Positions 36,492 through 47,311 are shown, counted from the first letter of the stretch. The stretch is DNA of 64,000 bases from Bin5 sp034422415 (GCA_965202955.1 OZ241871.1:2232001-2296000); one strand, 5' to 3'. Program-made: numbers and translations. Notes: a model not told the origin generated them from the letters alone.

Positions 36492-38117
36492 TCATTCAGC
36501 CTTTTGCAGGCTTGGGGGCGTGAGTAGGTAGATCACACCTGCCGCATAGCCGGCGGCATACAGATTGCCGGCTTCGTCGGCGCCAATGCCGCTTATCGGC
36601 GTGAATCCGTCGACGAGCCGTGTAACTGCCCATCCCTCCTCTCTGCTCTGCAACCCCCAGATGTGACCTAGGCAGAAGTCGGCATAGAGGAAGATATCCC
36701 GGTAGACCGCGCCGCCAACGACGACGCAACCCTGTGAATGATCGTAGGCGGCGACAGGGAAGACAGCCTCGACCGAACCACAGGACAGAGCGGGCGTCTC
36801 CACACAGAGGTTTCCCTGCCAGACAGGCCATCCATAGTTTTCGCCTCCGACGCTGGACGCGGGCTGATAGTTCACCTCGTCGCGCAGGTCGTCGCCGGCA
36901 TCGGGGATGTAAAGATCGCCGGTCTGCCTGTCAAAAGCGAATCCCCAGGAATTTCGTATACCGAGCGCCCAAATCTCAGGCCGGTAGCCTTCTGCCTGGG
37001 CGAAGGGGTTGTCGGCCGGAATGGCGTAAGGCTTCGCACCTGCTTCAACATCGATCCGCAGGAGCTTGCCCAGCAGCGAGCCGGGTTCCTGCGCATTCGG
37101 TCTGTGTTCGGCGAGACCACCATCCCCGCTTCCAATGTAGAGGTAACCATCCTTCGGGCCGAAAACCATGCTGCCGCCATTGTGGATCTCGGTGGGCTGC
37201 GGGATAACAAGGAGGGCCTCCTCGCTGTCGGGATCGGCTCTGTCAGGGTCGGCGGTCGTCGTCATGCGACTGATGACGGTGTTGCCTTCAAGATTCGTAT
37301 AGCTCAGATAGAACTGTCTGTGCTCCGGATATTTTGGCGGGAATGCGATATTGAACAGCCCCTCCTCGGCCTGGCAACATCGTACACGTTCCGAGACGTC
37401 CAGAAAGGGGTCGTTCCTGACGCGGCCATTCTCTACGATGCGGATGCGTCCCACGCGTTCGACCACAAAGAGGCGGCCGCTGCCGTCGCCTGCATGCGTG
37501 ACCTGCACAGGCAACTCCAGTCCGGAAGCCGCTTCTTTGACCAGCCAGTTGGCCATGTCGGTTTGCGCGTGCGACCGGTCGTTCGTGTTACCGGCTTTCA
37601 ATACGCGGACTTCTCGCCATGCAACCCAGCCCTGTCCCTTTCGGGTCAGGATATACACGTGGTTAATGCGTTGCGGCGGTTCAATTGCGATTTCCAGGAC
37701 CTGGTTATCTTCGGTTTGCACATCGTCAAGCCGTTTGTGCAGCACCTTGCTGCCGGATTCGTTTTCGAGCCAGACGTCATGGCTTGTTGGTCCGGGCACA
37801 TGCTGCGTAACGACCAGTTCGATCTTATCTACCAGGTAGAAGTCGTCGAGAGTGACTGAGAGCCATTGCGGCGCGAAGTGTTGAGAGACCCACGACATAT
37901 CCAGGTCGCCGTCGATGGCCCAGTGAGCAAAGGGCTTCTCTACGGAAGCCTCTGCCTTTCCGCGGAGGGCGACGTTCTCCGGCAGCAACTGTTTCGTTTC
38001 GACAGTGGCCGCGACGGGCACTTCGGGCTCTGGACTTGGGACACAACTCGCCGCAGACGCGAGGAGAAGCACAAGAACAGTCCATGTGTAGATTGCCGGC
38101 GATGAAACAGTCTGCAT
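36492..38117 (-). CDS. PQQ-type sugar dehydrogenase (GSDH) with N-terminal F5/8-like domain
   Basis: About 541 residues. A lipoprotein-style signal (VLVLLLASAASC) opens the protein. Residues ~40-170 look like a discoidin (F5/8 C) carbohydrate-binding domain (NVALRGKAEASVE...AIDGDLDMSWVS). The rest is a glucose/sorbosone-dehydrogenase beta-propeller with typical blades (VTHAGDGSGRLFVVERVGRIRI, GSMVFGPKDGYLYIGSGDGG, EIWALGIRNSWGFAFD). It would oxidise a sugar outside the membrane using PQQ; activity and cofactor are inferred. I chose the ATG at 38117, which places the signal peptide at the start, over one 87 bases upstream. Confidence 0.85.
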   Translation of the reverse strand: MQTVSSPAIYTWTVLVLLLASAASCVPSPEPEVPVAATVETKQLLPENVALRGKAEASVEKPFAHWAIDGDLDMSWVSQHFAPQWLSVTLDDFYLVDKIELVVTQHVPGPTSHDVWLENESGSKVLHKRLDDVQTEDNQVLEIAIEPPQRINHVYILTRKGQGWVAWREVRVLKAGNTNDRSHAQTDMANWLVKEAASGLELPVQVTHAGDGSGRLFVVERVGRIRIVENGRVRNDPFLDVSERVRCCQAEEGLFNIAFPPKYPEHRQFYLSYTNLEGNTVISRMTTTADPDRADPDSEEALLVIPQPTEIHNGGSMVFGPKDGYLYIGSGDGGLAEHRPNAQEPGSLLGKLLRIDVEAGAKPYAIPADNPFAQAEGYRPEIWALGIRNSWGFAFDRQTGDLYIPDAGDDLRDEVNYQPASSVGGENYGWPVWQGNLCVETPALSCGSVEAVFPVAAYDHSQGCVVVGGAVYRDIFLYADFCLGHIWGLQSREEGWAVTRLVDGFTPISGIGADEAGNLYAAGYAAGVIYLLTPPSLQKAE

Positions 38118-38478
38118 GAGAAGGTTCTGCTTTCTATCAGATTCTACACATCGGATAGTCGTGCCGCTTCTAGGCTCGAGCAAATCACATTCGTCTGTAC
38201 ACAACTCTATGCGCGCAACGGGCGTTAACTCCTTTGTGAACCTACCTTAACATACTCGTTTACGAACACCGCACAAATCTGCTCCCAATTTCGCCAATTT
38301 TTCGCCTTTTGCTGTGCTACACTTTTGTGGCGTGCGGCCAACCCATAGAGCAACGCCGGCGCACCTCTTTTGGCAGGGCTGTCCGCCGCTCTGAATCCGG
38401 ACAGAGCGCGGACTGGCCCCGTTAAGCGGTTGCGGATTGGGGCTGATTCGTTCTCACACTAACCGGAGGAGTTTTCGC
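38118..38478. other. 361-base divergent promoter region
   Basis: It lies between the divergent dehydrogenase and binding-protein genes. I see an AT-richer part around 38220-38340 with TACACT at about 38320 as a possible -10 for the right-hand gene, but no convincing -35 and no clear operator. No gene or RNA is seen. Confidence 0.4.
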
Positions 38479-39528
38479 ATGTCTGCAAAGGTACCAAATC
38501 GGACTGTGCAGGTGGTTCTGTCCGTGCTTGTCGGTGTGTTGGTGGCGGCCTGTGTGCCGATCCAGGCGCCGGCGGAGATGGAAAGCGCGCAGGGCGCTAC
38601 GGAGTTGATGATCTACTCGGGCCGCAACGAGAACCTGGTCGGTCCTCTGCTTGAACGCTACCAGGAAGTGAGCGGCGTCACCGTGAATGTGCGCTACGGT
38701 GGCACGGCCGAGCTGGCGGCTACGATTCTGGAGGAGGGTCAGAACTCTCCGGCCGACGTCTTCTTCGGCCAGGACGCGGGCGCGCTGGGTGCGCTGGCGC
38801 AGGCCGGGCGCTTCGTACAGCTGCCGGCGGCGATTCTGGACAGTGTTGATCCCCGTTTCCGCAGCGGGGACGGCAACTGGGTCGGCGCGAGCGGACGGGC
38901 GCGTGTATTTGTCTACAACACGGAGATGCTCAGCGAAGAGGAGTTACCGGACGACATCTGGGCGCTGACCGATCCGAAGTGGAAGGGGATGATCGGCTGG
39001 GCGCCGACGAACGGCAGTTTTCAGGCCTTTGTCACTGCGGTGCGCCATCTTGAAGGGGAGGAGCGGGCGCAGGCGTGGCTGGAGGCGATGATAGCGAACG
39101 ACGTGCAGGTCTATCCCAAGAACACGCCGATCGTCGAGGCAACGGGCCGGGGCGAGGTGGTACTGGGCCTGGTGAACCACTACTATCTGTATAGATTCCT
39201 GGCCGAGGACCCCGATTTTCAGGCCAAGAACCACCATCCGGCGGCGGGCGATGCCGGTGCAATGATCAACGTGGCCGGTGTGGGCATACTCGACACGGCC
39301 AAGGACCAGGCTGCGGCCGAGGCGTTCGTGGCGTTCCTGCTCTCGGAGGAGGCGCAGACCTATTTCTCGGAAGAGACGAACGAGTATCCGCTGGCGGCTG
39401 GTGTGGCGGCGACGGCCGAGGGTCTGCTGCCGCTGGCAGACGTAAACACGCCGGAACTGGACCTGTCGGACCTGGAGGACCTGCAGGGTACGCTGATGCT
39501 TCTGCAGGAGGTGAACGCTTTGGAGTAG
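38479..39528 (+). CDS. Iron(III)-type ABC transporter binding protein (orphan)
   Basis: About 349 residues, a family 1 binding protein close to FbpA/FutA. A lipobox (VGVLVAAC) shows it is a lipoprotein. The start of the mature fold, IYSGRNENLVGPLLERYQ, and the hinge-proximal tyrosines of VNHYYLYRF resemble the Tyr iron ligands of FbpA, although the metal is not proven. GGAGGAG precedes the ATG. No permease or ATPase gene is adjacent, so its membrane partner must be elsewhere. A strong terminator follows. Confidence 0.85.
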   Translation: MSAKVPNRTVQVVLSVLVGVLVAACVPIQAPAEMESAQGATELMIYSGRNENLVGPLLERYQEVSGVTVNVRYGGTAELAATILEEGQNSPADVFFGQDAGALGALAQAGRFVQLPAAILDSVDPRFRSGDGNWVGASGRARVFVYNTEMLSEEELPDDIWALTDPKWKGMIGWAPTNGSFQAFVTAVRHLEGEERAQAWLEAMIANDVQVYPKNTPIVEATGRGEVVLGLVNHYYLYRFLAEDPDFQAKNHHPAAGDAGAMINVAGVGILDTAKDQAAAEAFVAFLLSEEAQTYFSEETNEYPLAAGVAATAEGLLPLADVNTPELDLSDLEDLQGTLMLLQEVNALE

Positions 39529-39565
39529 AGTTCGAATTACCCCTCAAATATCCCCGTAACGCAAT

Positions 39566-39606
39566 CGGCGGCCGTCCCATCCTCGCGACGGCCGCCGGTT
39601 TCTTTT
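39566..39606 (+). terminator. Rho-independent terminator after the iron-binding protein gene
   Basis: CGGCGGCCGTC (39566-39576) pairs with GACGGCCGCCG (39587-39597), followed by GTTTCTTTT. The stem is 11 bp and fully complementary. It ends the single-gene transcript. Confidence 0.85.
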
Positions 39607-39624
39607 ACATCGTTTCTGCTGTCG

Positions 39625-40455
39625 TCAAACGATTTTCAGCTGGGGCCGATTGCCGCCCGAAACGGCGCGCAGCTGGGCGACGGTCTTCTGTGCGAGGGCG
39701 TGGAATGTGCGGGCGGCTTGGCTCTCCGGCCTGGCTGCGACGATGGGGACGCCCTGGTCGCCGGAGGCGCTGACGTCGGCGTCCAACCCGATAACGCCGA
39801 GCAGCGTGGTCCCCAGTTCGCGGGCTGCGGTCTCGCCGCCGCCGCTGCCGAAGATCTCCCCGCTCATATTTTCGATTACACCCAGAATCGGGACTTCGAG
39901 TTGTTCGAAGGCGGCCGCGCCGCGGCGGGCATCGGCGACCGATACCATCTGGGGCATGGTGACGATCAGCCCGCCGCTGAGGGGGGCGATCTGGGCGAGG
40001 GAGAGCTGGGCGTCGCCGGTGCCGGGCGGCAGGTCGACGACGAGGTAGTCGAGCTCGCCCCAGCGGACGTCGGCGAAGAGCTGCTGGATCGCCTTGTGCA
40101 GCATCGGACCGCGCCAGATCAGGGCCTGTTCGGGCGGCAGCAGGAAGCCCATGCTCATGAAGCGGACGCCGTGCGCTTCGGCTGGAATGAGCTTGCCACC
40201 CTCGACGGGCGGCATCTCGTCGACGCCCATCATGATGGGGATGTTGGGCCCGTAGATGTCTGCGTCGAGCAGGCCGACCTGCGCCCCTGTGCGGGCGAGG
40301 CTCACGGCCAGATTGGCGCTGACTGTGCTTTTGCCGACGCCGCCCTTGCCGCTGGCGACGGCGATGATATTTTTGATCGGGACGCCCAGCTTGGCCTCGA
40401 TACGGGGGTCGAACGGGGGCGTTTGGGGCTGGTCGTCGGTGTTGTGGGAGGCCAT
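39625..40455 (-). CDS. mrp: Mrp/NBP35-family P-loop ATPase
   Basis: A 276-residue cytoplasmic ATPase with the deviant P-loop GKGGVGKSTVSANLA near residues 36-50, then DADIYGPNIP and VDLPPGTGDAQL. The family helps to carry or insert Fe-S clusters. The C-terminal CxxC found in many Mrp proteins is absent here (ENMSGEIFGSGGG in its place), and the N-terminal MIP18 domain is also missing. It may be a different subfamily. AAGGAAAAGG precedes the ATG. A hairpin repeat lies immediately upstream. Confidence 0.88.
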   Translation of the reverse strand: MASHNTDDQPQTPPFDPRIEAKLGVPIKNIIAVASGKGGVGKSTVSANLAVSLARTGAQVGLLDADIYGPNIPIMMGVDEMPPVEGGKLIPAEAHGVRFMSMGFLLPPEQALIWRGPMLHKAIQQLFADVRWGELDYLVVDLPPGTGDAQLSLAQIAPLSGGLIVTMPQMVSVADARRGAAAFEQLEVPILGVIENMSGEIFGSGGGETAARELGTTLLGVIGLDADVSASGDQGVPIVAARPESQAARTFHALAQKTVAQLRAVSGGNRPQLKIV

Positions 40456-40469
40456 GGCCTTTTCCTTAT

Positions 40470-40580
40470 GGTTTTCAGTTTTTAGTAGTCAGTTTTAAGT
40501 TTTTGGTGAGCCGCGACGATACATAGGAACATAGCGGCAACTGGCAACTAAAAACAAAAACCAGAAACTAAAAACTGCAG
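40470..40580. repeat. Interspersed hairpin repeat, copy 1
   Basis: CAGTTTTTAGT (40476-40486) is perfectly complementary to ACTAAAAACTG (40567-40577), with further T-rich and A-rich arms inside. It lies between the FAD oxidoreductase and Mrp genes and belongs to the family also seen at 43443, 44485, 46366 and 54270. Confidence 0.65.
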
Positions 40581-40715
40581 TTCGAGATTGAATGTCTGTT
40601 TGACACCTTACTTGCCCGCGGTGTGTCTGTCAAAAAGCGACCATTTCGTATACGTTGGCTTGTTTTCGGGGCCGGGTCGGCGCCAGCAGTGTTGGCTGGG
40701 GAGGGCGGTCGCGGC

Positions 40716-42074
40716 TTAGAGATAGTCCTCGGCGATCATCCTGGCCGCTTTTCTGCCGATTTCGACGGCGTAGTTGGTGCCGCGGTCCCACGGATAGACC
40801 TGGCTCATCGAGGCGAAGTAGAGGCCGGGCAGCGGCGTCCGCAGCTCTGGAATCGTGTCGGCGTAGCCTCGGACCGGGACCGGCTGCGCGTAGGTGGCGC
40901 GATGCAGCCAGGCGCCGGTAACCCAGTCGGGGTGGAAGTCGGGGTTGAAGCGGGGCAGAGCGGGCAGGAATTCGGCCAGCAGATCCTCCTGGGACATTGA
41001 AAAGTAGCGGTTGGACGGCTCGAGGTAGTCGCCGAGATAGAGGAGATGGTCGCCGCCGTAGCGGGCCGGGTCGATCATATTGGTGTGTTCGACCAGCACG
41101 AGGAAGGGCAGCCCCTCGGCCTTGGGCACGTTCACCCAGTAGGTATCTTTGAGGAGAGGGCGGTCGAGCGCGACGGTCATGACGAGGGCGCCCATGTGGC
41201 GGAGCGATGCCAGCTGTGAGAGATAGTCTGCGGGCAGGTCGGGGGCGAGGCGTTGCAAGAGGCCGGGGCTGACCGTGGCGAGGACGGCATCGAAGTTGTG
41301 GGAACTGCGTCGGGCCTCGTTCTGCTCGCTATGCTCTTCACTCTTTGCGTTCAAGCCTCCAGCCTGCAGGGGCGTCAGCGAGCGGACGGCGGTATCGGTC
41401 TCGATGGTAACGCCGCGCTGCCGCACCGCGTCGCCGAGCCGGTCGATGAAGGCCTGAAATCCGCCGCGGTAGTAGCCGAGGCGGGGTGTGCGCTTGTATA
41501 CCCTGGCCCAGAACCAGGCCAGATTGACATCCTGGAAATGGGGGCCGAATTTGCCCTCCAGCATCGGTTGCCAGATCTTGCCGTAAGCGGTCTGGCCCAT
41601 CTTGCGGGTCAGCCATTCGTCGGCCAGAACCCGGTCAAAGGCGCGCCAGGGCGGGCGGGGATGATATTTCAGATAGGCCAGGACCAGTCCCATGCGCAGT
41701 TTTTGGGCAAGCGACAGGTGGGGAAACTGGAGCAGGTTCAGCGCGCTGTCGAGCGGATAGTTGGCGCCCTGGTGGTGGATGACGGTCGAGGGGCGGTGGA
41801 TCTGCAGCAGTTCGCCGGCGCCGAGTGTTTTCGTCAGCCCGATGATCTCGTCGTCGTTGGTGAAAAGATGGTGGTAGAACTTCTCCAGCGGCCAGTCCCA
41901 GCTTGCCCGCCCCCTGAAACCGGCTGCCAGCCCGCCGAGGACCGGCCCGTTCTCGAACAGGTGGATCTTGACATCGCCGGCGCCGGCGAGTTCGTAGGCG
42001 GCAGCAAGCCCGGCGACCCCGCCTCCGATGATGCCGATGCGGAGGGGCCGGTCGGTGTGTGTGCGCATTACCAT
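40716..42074 (-). CDS. FAD-dependent amine oxidase/protoporphyrinogen-oxidase-like protein
   Basis: A 452-residue flavoprotein. It begins with the Rossmann FAD-binding motif GIIGGGVAGLAAAYELAGAG (about 13-32) followed by FENGPVLGG, and ends with the second FAD contact (LPGLYFASMSQVYPWDRGTNYAV). It resembles HemG/HemY-like and carotenoid desaturase-like oxidoreductases; I cannot choose among them, and the surrounding genes do not show a haem or carotenoid pathway. A short insertion rich in Glu, Ser and Arg near residue 250 (SEEHSEQNEARRS) is unusual for the fold. Confidence 0.8.
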   Translation of the reverse strand: MVMRTHTDRPLRIGIIGGGVAGLAAAYELAGAGDVKIHLFENGPVLGGLAAGFRGRASWDWPLEKFYHHLFTNDDEIIGLTKTLGAGELLQIHRPSTVIHHQGANYPLDSALNLLQFPHLSLAQKLRMGLVLAYLKYHPRPPWRAFDRVLADEWLTRKMGQTAYGKIWQPMLEGKFGPHFQDVNLAWFWARVYKRTPRLGYYRGGFQAFIDRLGDAVRQRGVTIETDTAVRSLTPLQAGGLNAKSEEHSEQNEARRSSHNFDAVLATVSPGLLQRLAPDLPADYLSQLASLRHMGALVMTVALDRPLLKDTYWVNVPKAEGLPFLVLVEHTNMIDPARYGGDHLLYLGDYLEPSNRYFSMSQEDLLAEFLPALPRFNPDFHPDWVTGAWLHRATYAQPVPVRGYADTIPELRTPLPGLYFASMSQVYPWDRGTNYAVEIGRKAARMIAEDYL

Positions 42075-42180
42075 TCTGCCGGACTGTTATGTGCCATTGC
42101 GGCGCGTATCGCTGGTTGTCTCACCGTCTGCCGCGGCCGCCGCCGCATGGCACTGGCGCGGGTAAAGGCAGAGCCGGCGG

Positions 42181-42214
42181 AAAGAAAAAACCAGCGCACA
42201 CAAGGCGCTGGTTT
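42181..42214 (-). terminator. Rho-independent terminator of the nuo operon
   Basis: On the minus strand, AAACCAGCGC pairs with GCGCTGGTTT (42188-42197 with 42205-42214), and the RNA runs on into TTTTTTCTTT. It lies about 55 bases past the last gene of the nuo block. Confidence 0.8.
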
Positions 42215-42269
42215 ATGCATAGATGCGGAACGCTGCCGTTGCCGACCAGCGGGGCCGGGAAGGCGGGCC

Positions 42270-42635
42270 TCAGGCGGCGGCCAGCGAGAGCGTTCCTATG
42301 CCGCTCAGCTGGCGGTCGATCTCCTCCTGGGCGTTGCTGTAGAGCCGCAGCAGGTCGGCGTCGCTGCCCTTGAAGGTGCGAATCGTCTGCAGCGAGCAGA
42401 AGGCGCAGCCGCGCAGGAACTTATAGTAGTTGCTATGGCATTTCATGCAGTCGCCCAGGTTGATCATCATCAGGACAAATGCCAGACTGTCGGGGTGCGT
42501 ATCGGGCAACATCGAGACTCGATCGACCAGTTCGCGCCAGCTGTCTCCGCGCAGGTCCCGCAGCGACGGAATCAGGTAGGCAGGAAAGAACAGCTCCGCC
42601 TTTCCGTCGAGCACCGCGTCACTTATGTCAACCAT
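42270..42635 (-). CDS. Small Cys-rich protein of unknown function (CxxCH motif)
   Basis: About 121 residues. Its centre has a compact Cys cluster, CMKCHSNYYKFLRGCAFC: a CxxCH motif and a CxxC separated by 11 residues. This could bind zinc, Fe-S or, less likely, haem c; no signal peptide is seen, which argues against haem c. The flanks are helical. I chose the ATG at 42635 after GGGAGG; a GTG five codons upstream is possible. It is the last gene of the nuo block, upstream of a terminator, so a role in electron transfer or complex I maturation is possible but unproven. Confidence 0.6.
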   Translation of the reverse strand: MVDISDAVLDGKAELFFPAYLIPSLRDLRGDSWRELVDRVSMLPDTHPDSLAFVLMMINLGDCMKCHSNYYKFLRGCAFCSLQTIRTFKGSDADLLRLYSNAQEEIDRQLSGIGTLSLAAA

Positions 42636-42734
42636 ACCTCCTCCCTTCACTCGTCAATCTCCACACACAGGCGCACGAACCACGGCAGGGGCATCAGCAG
42701 CGCAAGGACGCTTGCTGCTGCACACGTCCAATTT

Positions 42735-43433
42735 CTATACGGTCAACGTTTCTCCGGGATCCAGAATTGCGCATTCGATGTCAGTCTCGTCCTGCAGCTT
42801 CTGAGCAAAGGCTTCGACATCCTGTTCAATCGGCGGGAAGGTATTGTAGTGGTGTGGGAGCACCTTTTTCGCTTTGACGAACTGCGCGGCGAGGATGGCG
42901 TCGTCCGGGCCCATGGTGAAGTTGTCGCCGATGGGCAGGGCTGCCAGGTCGACGCCGCCGACATCGCCGATCAGGCGCATATCGTAGGTCAGGGCGGTGT
43001 CGCCGGCGAAGTAGACATCGGTGCCATCGTTGAAATGGATCAGGATGCCGGACGGATTGCCGCCGTAGCTGCCGTCGGGCAGGCCGCTGCCATGGTGGGC
43101 GATCGTCAGCTTTACCCGCCCGAAGTCGAAGTTGTAGCCGCCGCCGATGTGCATCTGGTGGACGTTTTCGATGCCCTGGGCCGTCAGCCAGTCCCCGATT
43201 TCGAAGTTGCAGATTACGAGGCAGCCGGTGCGTTTGGCGACGGGGATGGCGTCGGCAATGTGGTCGGCGTGGCCGTGGGTGAGGATGATCACGTCGGCCT
43301 CGACGGAGTCGGCTGTCACGCCGGCCGGGGCGACCGGGCTGTTGGGCGCCAGAAACGGGTCGATGAGCAGCTTGGTGCCGTCGGCGTCAATGCCGAAGGT
43401 GGCGTGTCCGTAGTAGGTGATTGAAACTGCCAT
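42735..43433 (-). CDS. Metallo-beta-lactamase fold hydrolase, UPF0173 type
   Basis: A 232-residue protein with the MBL-fold metal motif HGHADH (THGHADHIADA) and downstream His/Asp residues (HHGSG, AGDTALTYDM). It matches the UPF0173 family of metal-dependent hydrolases in length and sequence (YYGHATFGI start). The substrate is not known. AAAGGT precedes the ATG. It follows nuoI on the same strand, across a hairpin repeat. Confidence 0.9.
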   Translation of the reverse strand: MAVSITYYGHATFGIDADGTKLLIDPFLAPNSPVAPAGVTADSVEADVIILTHGHADHIADAIPVAKRTGCLVICNFEIGDWLTAQGIENVHQMHIGGGYNFDFGRVKLTIAHHGSGLPDGSYGGNPSGILIHFNDGTDVYFAGDTALTYDMRLIGDVGGVDLAALPIGDNFTMGPDDAILAAQFVKAKKVLPHHYNTFPPIEQDVEAFAQKLQDETDIECAILDPGETLTV

Positions 43434-43442
43434 TGTGTGAAC

Positions 43443-43537
43443 CTTTGGTTTTTAGTTTTTCGTTTCTAGTTTTTAGAAACTGCCCGAGATGGTCTGCTAT
43501 GCCGTTACTCGAAACTGAAAACCGGAAACTGCGGTTA
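43443..43537. repeat. Interspersed hairpin repeat, copy 2
   Basis: Arms GGTTTTTAGTTTTTCG and CGAAACTGAAAACC are approximately complementary. Read on the minus strand, the loop carries GAGTAACGGCATAG followed by GGGCAGTT, almost the same as in copy 5 at 54270. It lies between nuoI and the MBL hydrolase gene. Confidence 0.65.
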
Positions 43538-43612
43538 AGACAGGAACGGATCGAAAGCATATCAGGATGGGCGGTTCAAGTCAAGGGAAAGAAGCGGTCC
43601 GCCCGTGCAGGT

Positions 43613-44470
43613 TTATTCGCCGGATTCGAGTTTGCGCTGGCGGGCCCGTTCCTGCGCCTTGCGTTTGAGCTCCTCCATGCGCGCCTTTTTGGCCGCGGCG
43701 GCGTCGTCCTCGCTGCTGTCGGCGCCGGCTGTCTGTTGCTGGCGCTGGGCGGCCCGTTCGCGGGCCAGCTGCTGCAGCTCTGCGGCGGAGCGTTTGGCCG
43801 CGGCGGGGGCGTCAGCCGGTTTTGCGGCGGCTTCCGCCTTCTTGGCCGCCAACCTGGCCGCCTTCTCTTCCTCCTGGCGCCGTTTCTTTTCCTCTTCCTC
43901 GCGGCGCAGGGTCTCCTCTTCCTCGAACTGGGTCGGCCACAGCGCGGCGTAATACTCGAGGGGAACGGTCAGTTCCGCCATATCGTAGACGAGCTGTGGG
44001 TAGCGGTCGTAGACCGCAAGCTCGTAGTCATGGTTCATTTTGATGGCGTCGAAGGGGCAGAACTCGACGCAGAAGCTGCAGCTCATGCAGACGGCGGCGT
44101 CGATGTAGAACTCGGATGCGCGGGTCAGCGGCTTGCCGTTCTCATCGCTGTCGCGCACGATCCAGATACATTGGGGCGGACAGACCTTGGCGCAGATGCC
44201 GCAGGCGGTACAGCGGTCTTCATCCTTTTCCGAGTCCCAGATCAGCATCGGAATGTAGCGGAAGCGTTCGGGCAGCAGCCGCTTCTCTTCCGGGTACTGG
44301 ATGGTCAGCAGCCCTTCCTGGTCGATCGGCTGCTGGATGACGCGGCGGTTGTTGCCGAGCTCGAGGCTGCCGCGGTAGCGGTCGGGCACGCTCTCGCGGT
44401 CATCATCGAATGTTTCCAGGGCGTGCTTCAATGTCACGCCGAGACCTTTGAGTAGTCCTGTTCCAAACAT
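43613..44470 (-). CDS. nuoI: NADH-quinone oxidoreductase subunit I with long charged C-terminal tail
   Basis: A 285-residue protein, much longer than the usual 160-180. Two 4Fe-4S motifs are intact (CTACGICAKVCPPQC and CMSCSFCVEFCP); these carry electrons in the peripheral arm towards the quinone. The last ~110 residues form a Glu/Lys/Ala-rich coiled-coil-like tail ending in KKARMEELKRKAQERARQRK, which resembles the tail of NuoB here. AGGAG precedes the ATG. It follows nuoCD across a hairpin repeat. No other nuo genes are nearby. Confidence 0.93.
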   Translation of the reverse strand: MFGTGLLKGLGVTLKHALETFDDDRESVPDRYRGSLELGNNRRVIQQPIDQEGLLTIQYPEEKRLLPERFRYIPMLIWDSEKDEDRCTACGICAKVCPPQCIWIVRDSDENGKPLTRASEFYIDAAVCMSCSFCVEFCPFDAIKMNHDYELAVYDRYPQLVYDMAELTVPLEYYAALWPTQFEEEETLRREEEEKKRRQEEEKAARLAAKKAEAAAKPADAPAAAKRSAAELQQLARERAAQRQQQTAGADSSEDDAAAAKKARMEELKRKAQERARQRKLESGE

Positions 44471-44484
44471 GCGGGCTCCTAACG

Positions 44485-44578
44485 GCAGTTTTTAGTAGTC
44501 AGTTTTCAGTTTTTAGTAACGGCGTAGGGCTGACGTACAGGCAGTTACTGAAAACCAAAAACTAGAAACTCAAAACTA
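44485..44578. repeat. Interspersed hairpin repeat, copy 3
   Basis: TTTTTAGTAAC (44510-44520) pairs with GTTACTGAAAA (44543-44553) at 10 of 11 positions, and outer A/T-rich arms extend the stem. The loop region has GTAACGGCGTAG and GGCAGTT, shared with copies 2 and 5. It fills the space between nuoCD and nuoI. Confidence 0.7.
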
Positions 44579-44581
44579 ACA

Positions 44582-46360
<1,779 letters not shown>

Positions 46361-46365
46361 TTGTA

Positions 46366-46425
46366 GTTTTCAGTTTTCTAATTCTTAGTTTTTAGTGGCA
46401 TGGCGCTGCTCACCACTGAAAACAA
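46366..46425. repeat. Interspersed hairpin repeat, copy 4
   Basis: TTTTTAGTGG (46389-46398) pairs with CCACTGAAAA (46413-46422) at 9 of 10 positions, with TTTTCAGTTTT and ACAAAG flanks. It is the shortest copy and lies directly upstream of the nuoCD start. Confidence 0.55.
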
Positions 46426-46436
46426 AGTTCTGGTCG

Positions 46437-47243
46437 TTATTCGGCCGGGAGTCCTTTTTTCTCGCGCCAGCGTCGTTTGGCTTCGTCCATGCGGGCTTTG
46501 GCCTTGTCGGAGATCTGCGCCGGCCCGCGTGCGTGTGTGGTTGCGCCGGATTCGGCCCCGTTTGCGGATGCGGCGGTCGTCGCGGCCGCGGCCTTGAGCG
46601 TCGTGTCTTTGATCAGGTCGACCTGGCGGGGGTCGAAGACGTCCGGGCCCAGCCGGGGAACCGGCACGAACTGGGATGTGTTCTTGCGGTACCAGGGCAC
46701 CGATGTGACGCTCTGGCGGTCGACCTTTTCGTGCATTTTGAGCAGGCCGTAGATGAGCGCTTCGGGCGTGGGCGGGCAGCCGGGCACATAGACGTCGACG
46801 GGAATGTATTTGTCGATGCCGCTGACGACGTTGTAGCCCTCTTTGAAGGGGCCGCCGCCGGTGGCGCAGGCGCCCATGCTGAGGACGTAGCGCGGCTCGG
46901 CCATCTGGTTGTAGATGCGGACGATGGCGGGCACCATCTTTTTGGTGACGGTGCCGGAGACGATCATGAGATCGCTCTGGCGCGGGCTGGGGCGCATGAC
47001 CTCCATGCCGAAGCGGGCGAGGTCGTAGCGGCTGGCCGCGGTGGCGATCATCTCGATGGCGCAGCAGGCGAGGCCAAAGAGGAGCGGCCACATGCTGGAG
47101 CGGCGGCTCCAGTTGTAGATCTTGTCGACGGTGGTGATGAGGACGTTGGCCTGCAACTCGTCGGGCACGGTGATTTCGTCGTGCAGGAAGGGCGCGAGCT
47201 GGTCCTGTTTCAACTGTTGGAAGTCGGGCGGGAGTGATGCCAT
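46437..47243 (-). CDS. nuoB: NADH-quinone oxidoreductase subunit B with C-terminal tail
   Basis: About 268 residues, longer than the usual 160-220. The N2-cluster Cys residues are present: the paired Cys of FGLACCAIEM, the Cys of SMGACATGGGPF and the Cys of VPGCPPTPEAL. The last ~80 residues are an Ala/Thr-rich linker and a helix ending KAKARMDEAKRRWREKKG, similar to the NuoI tail. I chose the ATG at 47243, which matches the family start (MASLPPDF); a longer frame upstream runs through the promoter. It is the first gene of the nuo block. Confidence 0.94.
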   Translation of the reverse strand: MASLPPDFQQLKQDQLAPFLHDEITVPDELQANVLITTVDKIYNWSRRSSMWPLLFGLACCAIEMIATAASRYDLARFGMEVMRPSPRQSDLMIVSGTVTKKMVPAIVRIYNQMAEPRYVLSMGACATGGGPFKEGYNVVSGIDKYIPVDVYVPGCPPTPEALIYGLLKMHEKVDRQSVTSVPWYRKNTSQFVPVPRLGPDVFDPRQVDLIKDTTLKAAAATTAASANGAESGATTHARGPAQISDKAKARMDEAKRRWREKKGLPAE

Positions 47244-47311
47244 GCCGGGATTCCTGTTGCGTACAGAGAAAGAGAAAACGCTCCGTGCGTCTATTTGTGC
47301 ATTGTAGTACA

